From Meandrina meandrites (Eukaryota > Cnidaria > Anthozoa > Scleractinia > Meandrinidae): DNA of 64,000 nt. The number at the start of each line of letters is the position of its first letter. The first letter of the stretch is position 1. Where the stretch lies: assembly GCA_963693305.1 (NCBI GenBank), contig OY855906.1, positions 186,001 through 250,000 on the forward strand. The letters are read 5' to 3'. The translations under genes were made by a program, and so were the position numbers. Positions 57,104-64,000 of this stretch are shown one piece after another. The notes below the pieces were generated by a model. The model was not told the origin of the DNA. It saw only the letters and a list, made by a program, of their open reading frames with translations, and did no database searches.

Positions 57104-60100
57104 AGGCCCTTGGCGGCGGGGTGGAGGGGGGGAAGGGTCTGAGTATCCCGTATCCCATTAATTTTTGGCTTATATATGCCGTACCCCGTTAATTCCGGTG
57201 GCTTCTATCCCACCTTTTATGTTCGATATCCCAGAATCTGAGAGATTCCGTTATTTTTTTCCCGTATCCGTATAATTTTTTTTACCTAAATATCCCGTAT
57301 CCTGATAACTCCTAATATAGGACCTCAAACATATTACGGTGCCGTTGCCAGTCCCGGTATGATATCGGAAATTAAATCCTGTGAAAATAAACTCTGGGGA
57401 CGAGATTGTATTTGCATCGGTTCAAATAAGGTATATGTGCATACCAGCTCTCGGTGACCAGCAAAAGGTGTCCTTTTACGCTGGAGGTTATATTGTAATT
57501 TATGTAAGTAGCGCTGAGACCACGACTATGTGTCCGCCTATGGGATGCACGGTTCCACTGCACTCTTGTTGTCTTTTAGTTTCTACAATGCATGTAGCGA
57601 AATGTCACTTTGCATAATTTATGATCCCTCTAAACCAGAGATGGAGCGTACAAAAAGGTCAAAACAAAAAACAACTCAGTTGATGTTTTATAGACGAAAT
57701 ACGAAACTGACAGTAGAGAATATTCGTACTAAGTGAAACATCTATATTCTCACTTAGGATCTGTACTGTGTAAAGACAGTTGTAAAGAGCTGTCGGTTCA
57801 CCCGTGATGGAGTGGCAATCACATCTGCTTTATTAGCAAGATACTGGGTTCGATTCCTCGCTGGTGGACCATATTTTCACAGTATGTTGTGCAGTGCCGT
57901 TAATTGTTTACTTTGCCTTAACTGCTTCAAGTTCTTACCCGTTCTTAACTGCCATTTTTTCTACAGTCAATTATTCGAGATTTTTCACGATTCTGAAAGG
58001 TAATAATTTCTTACTTTTCAAAGACATCTATCTGTGCGAGCTTCTTTAAAATTTCAAGCTTTCAAGTCGAACAAAGGTCAACTAAATGGGTGAAACAAAG
58101 TCCGCTTTTTCGTTTTATTTCAGAAAACGTTGATAGATGAAGCTAAAGGCTAAAAGGGGGCCGACGAAAAGTGTGTAAAAAAGTGTTAAGTTATTTTCAG
58201 AAAATTCATTTAAATAGTGCGTCAGTTTCACAGCAATGAAAAAGAATTTCAATAACAACGGAAACAATAGAATGGTTGTTGTTTCTGTACAACAAACGTA
58301 ATTCGAATCGGTGTAGGAGTTTAGTGGGTGGATGACGTCACAAAAGCAACATAATTATAGTAAATGAATGGCCAAAAAAATTAAAATTTCAACAATACTT
58401 ATGTATCAAAACATGCAGTAGATAATCACTGTGGGTGTAATATCTTATTGCGTGTATTCAAAAAGAAAAAAAGTTTACAAACGGTTACCAAATGGACTAA
58501 AGGTGTTAAGATGAAAAAAAATGACGTCTCAATTGGAACGGAGGCGCATCCTATATAGATATTACATCGAAGATATTCAACTGGAATCTTTTGACTCGAT
58601 TGTTTTCATTAACAAACTAACGATTATTAAAAAAACCCACGCTTTTGAGCCTCATAAAAAGTTTAACTGTAAACATGTGGGGTTGCATTTTTCATTGTTT
58701 GTCCGGATCGATCTTTCCTTGTCTTACTCTGGAAAGGAAATCAGATGACTTCAAATTGCCAAAAGGATTATGATATTAGATTAATTCTAAAAAGTATTGC
58801 ACATTTTTAATGTACTTTTACTATCATTCACTAATGTCCTTGAACCTTAAACTTCAGTCAGCATTGAATTTTTTATTTGATGCGAGAAAATGCTTCGAAA
58901 GCAAAGGGGAAAAATTCAGCTCTGCTAAGAGAAAAACTACACTTTAAGCCAGTCCAACATCTTGGCAACATCTCGCCTCCTCTCTCTACTCAGAAATGTC
59001 CAAATATCAAATTATCAGTTAAAAATCTAAAGCGTGGGATCAGTGATCCTTATGCTCTGACGCGATAAAAGGAGATAAAAGGAGACTTTCCAGGATGAGG
59101 TCACGTATCAGCTCCGACATGACTGAATGATCCAGGACTGCATGAATTAAGTTGAGTTGATTAGCAAGGGTTGCTGAGGCAAAGCAAAGTTGATCAACCC
59201 ATGCCAAGGAGGCGAGAGCAAATTTTCCTGCGTAGCTGTTGGTCTGCTACTGTTTTTGATCGCAACAGTGTTTCATCTCTACCGCCCACCAAATATCAAA
59301 TACTGATCGCCAATGAAAATTGTTAGCAAAACAATTAAGGCGCCGAAGTCTATTTTGCTGTCTAGCCCACCTCCAATGGGTTACCGAATGACTTCCCTTA
59401 TTAGCGTTAAATACTAGTAGATCAGCGAACCTTCAGTTTACTACAACCATAGTCAACCAAAACAACAGCAGTTACTCATCTGAACCCCACTGAAGTTAGC
59501 AAAGTCCTGATACCTTGTGAGACCTACATATTAACATGAAAGTGTAATTACCACTGGTTTGTGGGGAAACCTTCTTAACTATATTGAAAGCCTGCCTGTG
59601 AATTTAAGCTCATTAAAAAATGAAAGCATACATGGGTAGGGTTAAGGCAAGTTGCGCTGACTTTCAATTGATCTTTTCAGTCCAGTTCCACGCCCCATTT
59701 TTTTAGCATGCTTGTTCTTCAAGAAAGCTGTCTGCTGACTTGTTAAGCAACATAAGAATATGTGTTTTTTACGTTTGTCTTGGTAAACTTTCGAATTAAG
59801 GTGGTGTTACCAAGAGGCGTCTTGATGTTTCTAAAATGTCACTAAACCGTAGTTGTTTTTCGGCCCGAGTATTTTAAGTAAGCTGAACGAAAAGATATAT
59901 GTGATATGTCCCGTGTCTTGACTTCAAAATAATAATTTAGAACATTATTAGAACTCATCAGCATACTATTTTCTTATGCAAATTTTAGAAGTGAAAATCT
60001 CTAATTAATATCCCCTTGGATCCCGCCTGGCTGTATAACATAACTAACCTTTTATTAAACCATATTATAAGTTAACACACCTGCCACAAACAAACGTTTG

Positions 60101-62061
60101 CTCAGATTTGGTGATTTAAAATACAAAGGTTCCTGTTTAAGCAGTTGTCTTGTTTTGCAGAGAAGCATCATTTGCCGGTTAGTATTGCAAAATGTGCTCT
60201 CCCTGACTCGGTCAATGCTGGCCTGGATTTTTGGGGTTGTTTTTAACAAGATTTGACCACGGTTGATACACGAAGTCAAATTTATAAGTGGCTCTTTTAG
60301 TAAGTGTATCCCCCCTTAAGGTACTTGAAAAACTTCTAAGATATTCGGGAGTTATAATTTGTCTCTTTTCCGTCAGTTCATCTGCCGCCAACCGCAAAAT
60401 GTGGTTCGGCTCGCTCCACTGATGCAAAACGCTTTAGTACTACCGTCTATCGAAAAAAAATTTCACTGCCATTTTTCAACTCAGCAAAACAACATTCAAT
60501 GCAGACGAGGTCCTAAATGTTGTTTTCAAATTTTTCTCGCACTGACATGGCGTAGCACCATAAAATGCCATGTGTTTTTTTATAGCTGAGCTATATTGCT
60601 CTCCAAATGTGGATCATTACGGTTGCCCAGGAGCGATTCCATGGTCCAGGAATTTTTTCGCGTTTAATTTATATGCAAAGTTTGAAGAGATCCGGATTTT
60701 GGTCTCTTAGCTCTTATTTTCACCAAAGAGGCGGTTATCCATTAGTCTTATTCTAGTGAGATTGGACTTGGAACAAAGGAGAAATGAAAATTGTTCGGTT
60801 ATTCATGTTGAAAAGGGTGCCGTTTAATAACACCCACTCAAGAAAAACAGAACAAGGAATTTAAAATGCGAGTGCAGCGGAGAAAGAAAGAAAAAACATC
60901 CAAACAGGGAATTTTTATAATATTAAAGCGTTTTGTGAATGAGTGACAAGTTTTGTCCTGCCAAAGGAGTTTATATCTTCCGTCGAGACACTTGCCGTAC
61001 ACTGTGTCAAGCAAGGCTAAAATTGTTCCGGCCGCGTGCATCAGACTAACTTGATTGTGAACTCGAAACCCACAGAACAATTATTTTTTACCTACAGCTC
61101 CCCCTTCTATTAAAACTTTATAATAAATTTTGGTCATTGTCGTGCTTTTGAAACGATTTTCGATTTCAGTTTAGGCGGAAAAAATATTACTTTCCTCCGA
61201 TAATATAAGTTGATCGGAAATGTAAATGTTTGCTCTGCACTCCGAGATGAAAGGTACAGCGCTTCCTATTGGTTCACAGGTGAAGAGAACCTGTTTTGAT
61301 TGGCTGATGGAGTTAAAGGCCATCAAACCATTTCGTTACGCCGGAATTAAGAGAGATTTTTGAACCGAAGCGCCAATTCCATGGGTGAAATTTCTTGACA
61401 ATTCTATCCCATCCATGGCTGCAAAGCCTGATATAAAAAGACCGTAAATACGGAAATATCAATATTCCGTGAAAAATAAAAGAAAAAATATCCGGTTGCG
61501 TAATTTTACTTTACGCCAGACCAACACACGGGCATCAAACGTGTACACAAATAACCCATTCTAAAAAATATATTTTTCATTTATTTGGAACACAACCATA
61601 GATACTTCTCGGATGAAACGCAAGTACGACGGCTATTTTTATTATCTACTTATTTACGCCAAGGCTTGTCACAGCAAGCATCCACGGCAATGTCTGTCGT
61701 ATTTCAGTATTTCAAAGCAAGCCACAACTTGTGAATTGCGAAATAATAAATTTGGCATCAAGGCCTGCCCGATATATTTGGACGTTTTACGTAATTTTCG
61801 GGCTAAAGAAGAGAATTTTTTTGTTCGTTTTCTTCAAACAGCAAACTAGGTTTATACGCTCTCTTACACATTGATACAATGATTAACTATTTCAAAGTCT
61901 CTACTGTACCTAGAGCTACATGTATTTAATGAAACAACTCAGTCTCTCGATATAAAAATATAACTGTTGCTTGCAACGTTCGGCGATCACGAATGTGATG
62001 GATGTCTTCTCTGGGGGGTCGAGTTTCAGCTTTTATAGCGTTGACCTTCTTGAATCACTCG
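57104..62061. other. Intergenic region, BCKDHB to TENT5, no gene recognised
   Basis: It begins with a degenerate repeat of TATCCCGTATCC-like words (about 57139-57312). A tRNA-like relic is at 57795. None of the short open frames shows a domain, and I see no splice-compatible chain of exons. A 5'UTR or distal 3'UTR of the neighbours could be present. TTTATT at 61580-61585 (AATAAA on the minus strand) is a possible TENT5 poly(A) signal. Confidence 0.5.
57795..57870 (+). other. Degenerate tRNA-like sequence (possible SINE head)
   Basis: GGTTCAC at the start pairs with GTGGACC at the end. GTGA/TCAC forms a D-type stem and GGGTTCGATTCC is a good B box. Three extra bases between the T arm and the acceptor, plus a poor anticodon stem, argue against a working tRNA. 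Confidence 0.35.
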
Positions 62062-63207
62062 TTAAAAACACGGAACTAAGCTGTTGTACGGATACGGGTT
62101 GTAGTTGTGGCTGCTGTCCGATTGTACAGGCACCATATAACCGGTAGCTGGAACCAAAGAGTAACCGTTGTCGCCGTACATCATCACTGGCATATAGCTC
62201 ACTAAGCTGTGTTGTTTGGCTAAAAAGTCTATAAGTCGAAGGGTTTGTTTTCGTTCGTGTCCCATGAGGCAAACTGTCGAAGAAGCAACAATCTGATAGA
62301 GAACCATCAAATATTCATATTGACCTCGCTCGTCCCCGATGAAATGATTCGCTAGGTAGCTCTCCAACTTCTGTTGCTGCTGTTGAAGATCGCTGAAATC
62401 GATGAAGAAACGACTGCACATGTATCTCTCGAGGATCTTAATCTCTTCGAAGTTTTCAGGCAGATAATTCCGCACCAACAGATTGCAGTACTTAAGAAGA
62501 CCGCCTCCTCGTATTTCCTCTGGGTTACGGGTAGCTATCAGTTTGTTGTCTAAATGATGGAGGGCAACTTTTATGTCACCGTAAACCGACTCAGCGACAA
62601 CAGTGGGGAAGAAATTCGGCTTCATCGGCACCGGCGACAGCTTGTAGAAACCAAGCAGAGAATCGAGGATGATCTGAAATGAATCCACCGAGAACTCGAA
62701 CTGCCTTCGCATCGAGTCGACAAACTTCAGTTCGACATTTTTTCCCTCGTTGTTCCAGAGAGAAATTAACGACCACCGATCGTTGTCATTCGACACTTTG
62801 ACCATCTTTTGAACGTAGGCTTCCTTCAGAGCACAGCTATTCATTCTATCCTTCGACACTCCGCTGGGAAAGAAGTTGAGAAGGGAGTTCAAGACGACAC
62901 ACTTGATCTGTTGTAAGTGCGAATTAGAGCGAATCTCCACTCCGAAGATCAAGTCAATGTCGTTGTACGAGCAGTTGCTCTCTGTACTCAGGATATTACT
63001 GGCAGTGCTTCCATTCAGTCGTAGGTCTCGAACTTTTAATCCTTCTTCCTTCAGGCCCACTGTCACTGTTTCTATTAAGTCTTTCAGGGGAACTTCGAGC
63101 GTTGGAAAATTTCCTCGGCCATGGATGAAGACTGTTTGGCTTAAGACGTTGTGAAGGCGATTAACCTGGTCGAACGTAAGGACTTGGCAGTTGTTTTTCA
63201 GCTCCAT
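62062..63207 (-). CDS. TENT5: TENT5 (FAM46) non-canonical poly(A) polymerase, single coding exon
   Basis: An uninterrupted 381-residue frame from ATG at 63207 to TAA at 62062. It has the whole FAM46 domain: [15 protein letters not shown] and [13 protein letters not shown] near the start, the nucleotidyltransferase signature [10 protein letters not shown] (G66, S67) with D83 and D85 in YNDIDLIF, and a third acidic residue E159 in NVELKFVD at the expected spacing. Then come [69 protein letters not shown] and [17 protein letters not shown]. All catalytic residues look intact, so an active cytoplasmic mRNA poly(A) polymerase is expected. A short glutamine run (QQQQQ, about 275-279) and a tyrosine/proline-rich tail ending LVPCF replace vertebrate-specific ends. 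The paralogue (A-D) cannot be assigned; invertebrates often have one. Confidence 0.96.
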   Translation of the reverse strand: MELKNNCQVLTFDQVNRLHNVLSQTVFIHGRGNFPTLEVPLKDLIETVTVGLKEEGLKVRDLRLNGSTASNILSTESNCSYNDIDLIFGVEIRSNSHLQQIKCVVLNSLLNFFPSGVSKDRMNSCALKEAYVQKMVKVSNDNDRWSLISLWNNEGKNVELKFVDSMRRQFEFSVDSFQIILDSLLGFYKLSPVPMKPNFFPTVVAESVYGDIKVALHHLDNKLIATRNPEEIRGGGLLKYCNLLVRNYLPENFEEIKILERYMCSRFFIDFSDLQQQQQKLESYLANHFIGDERGQYEYLMVLYQIVASSTVCLMGHERKQTLRLIDFLAKQHSLVSYMPVMMYGDNGYSLVPATGYMVPVQSDSSHNYNPYPYNSLVPCF

Positions 63208-64000
63208 ATCTTTTCTGTGAGTCGTTTACAAGCGGTGAAAATTCTCAATCGGTGAAACGTCGTAGTTTTGCTGATCGAAGAAATCAAACACAGCAAATTC
63301 TCTGGTGAAGTGAACCCAATTTTGCCGACGACAAGAAGATATCATGTCTCAGTCATAATTTACGCGATCTGATTGGCTTAAAAAACAATACAACACAATC
63401 ACTTGGCAACAGCACGAGAGCTGGCGGTGACAGATTATTGTAGCCAATGACATGATAGGTTTTTTTATCAGCCCACAACCCGCCCACAATTCATAAACAT
63501 ATTAGACAAAATTTCTTGTTTCAGCTTTCAGCTTAGCTTCCCGTATTTTTAAGGGTTTTTTCCGGACAAAAAAAATCCCTCAGAAGAAAAGATTCCGGCG
63601 GCTTTAGTTTATTTCAAGAACATCAGCTGGTCGGAGGTCATTAGAGAATATACGTCAGTTAATTTTAGAAGGCGCAAAATACCTTTATCTGTCCTTGTGC
63701 ATGACATTATTCATAAACACAAAAAGAGTTTGACGAAAAGTGTTTTCACATTTGAAAATGACGTCAAAGATTTTAAGAGCTTTGTTTTCTTCTTGCGTTG
63801 CTGGTGGGGAATTTGTCCACAGACTTGAGAATTAATTACTCAGGCCAACGTTCAGTAAAAAAGAGCCAAATTCTGCATTGTCATTAGGACAAAAGAACTT
63901 AAACCAAAACAAAAATAATAATAATAATTTCACCGCCAGCTTCAAGGAACACGAATCCGACATGCGAGTAACCTTTCTGCGTGATCACGCCGAATCGCAC
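63208..64000. other. Upstream of TENT5, nothing recognised
   Basis: Contains the TENT5 promoter or 5'UTR by position. A CCAAT is readable on the minus strand near 63436-63440 (ATTGG on the opposite strand also occurs nearby), and a short AAT run near 63915. No coding signal. Confidence 0.4.

Noticed and set aside
55719..57192. Paired open frames (MLRTIKFMKTKLRDKAKW and relatives) in both arms of the 55758 element
   Set aside because: They are mirror copies created by the inverted arms, about 81 codons, without known domains. Treated as part of the element.
60212..60427. 71-codon minus ORF (MHQWSEPNHILRLAADELTE) as an upstream gene
   Set aside because: No recognised domain and no matching neighbouring exon; left unannotated.

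Overview
Eukaryotic nuclear DNA, AT-rich, with compact metazoan-type exons in large introns crowded with transposon debris. The decoded proteins are clearly animal (a Quaking-type STAR protein, DNAJC8, WDTC1, BCKDHB, TENT5). The repeat types, namely inverted-repeat MITEs, tRNA-derived SINEs and a Penelope-like element with hammerhead ribozymes, fit an anthozoan cnidarian, probably a stony coral. The organism is an inference from the repeats and protein character; I could not search databases.

Layout. (1) 1602-7367, minus: first three coding exons of a Quaking-like RNA-binding protein; the rest lies left of the window. (2) 7368-7553: a 186-bp gap forming a head-to-head promoter. (3) 7554-21564, plus: complete nine-exon DNAJC8. 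Its introns hold a Penelope-like remnant, a 32-bp minisatellite split by a DNA transposon, a SINE, a foldback element and several MITEs. (4) 21565-27662: repeat-only intergenic DNA. (5) 27663-38917, plus: complete eight-exon WDTC1, with a transposon nested in a transposon and a palindromic SINE pair in intron 5. (6) 38918-44927: MITEs and foldback elements between two convergent genes. (7) 44928-55648, minus: complete nine-exon BCKDHB with one GC-AG intron, and a small TIR-bounded element in intron 2 carrying a decayed ORF. (8) 55758-57103: a 1.35-kb element with roughly 500-bp inverted arms just upstream of the BCKDHB start. (9) 57104-62061: no gene recognised. (10) 62062-63207, minus: a single-exon TENT5 (FAM46). 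(11) 63208-64000: nothing recognised.

The five genes are unrelated housekeeping or regulatory genes: splicing and RNA binding, a spliceosome-linked J-protein, a CUL4-DDB1 substrate receptor, mitochondrial branched-chain amino acid catabolism, and poly(A) polymerase. They do not form a pathway. The head-to-head pair (Quaking-like and DNAJC8) may share regulation.

The most notable content is the mobile fraction. One DNA-transposon group has consensus ends near CAGGGCTCAAAATTGCGACC, clusters of GTCGCC/GGCGAC inside both ends and 5-6 bp target duplications. Three complete copies and one loose end lie within 64 kb. One copy sits in a minisatellite, so its empty site can be read directly. All exon models were built by hand from protein similarity, GT-AG (once GC-AG) boundaries and codon phase. 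Transcription starts, UTRs and most poly(A) sites are not determined.
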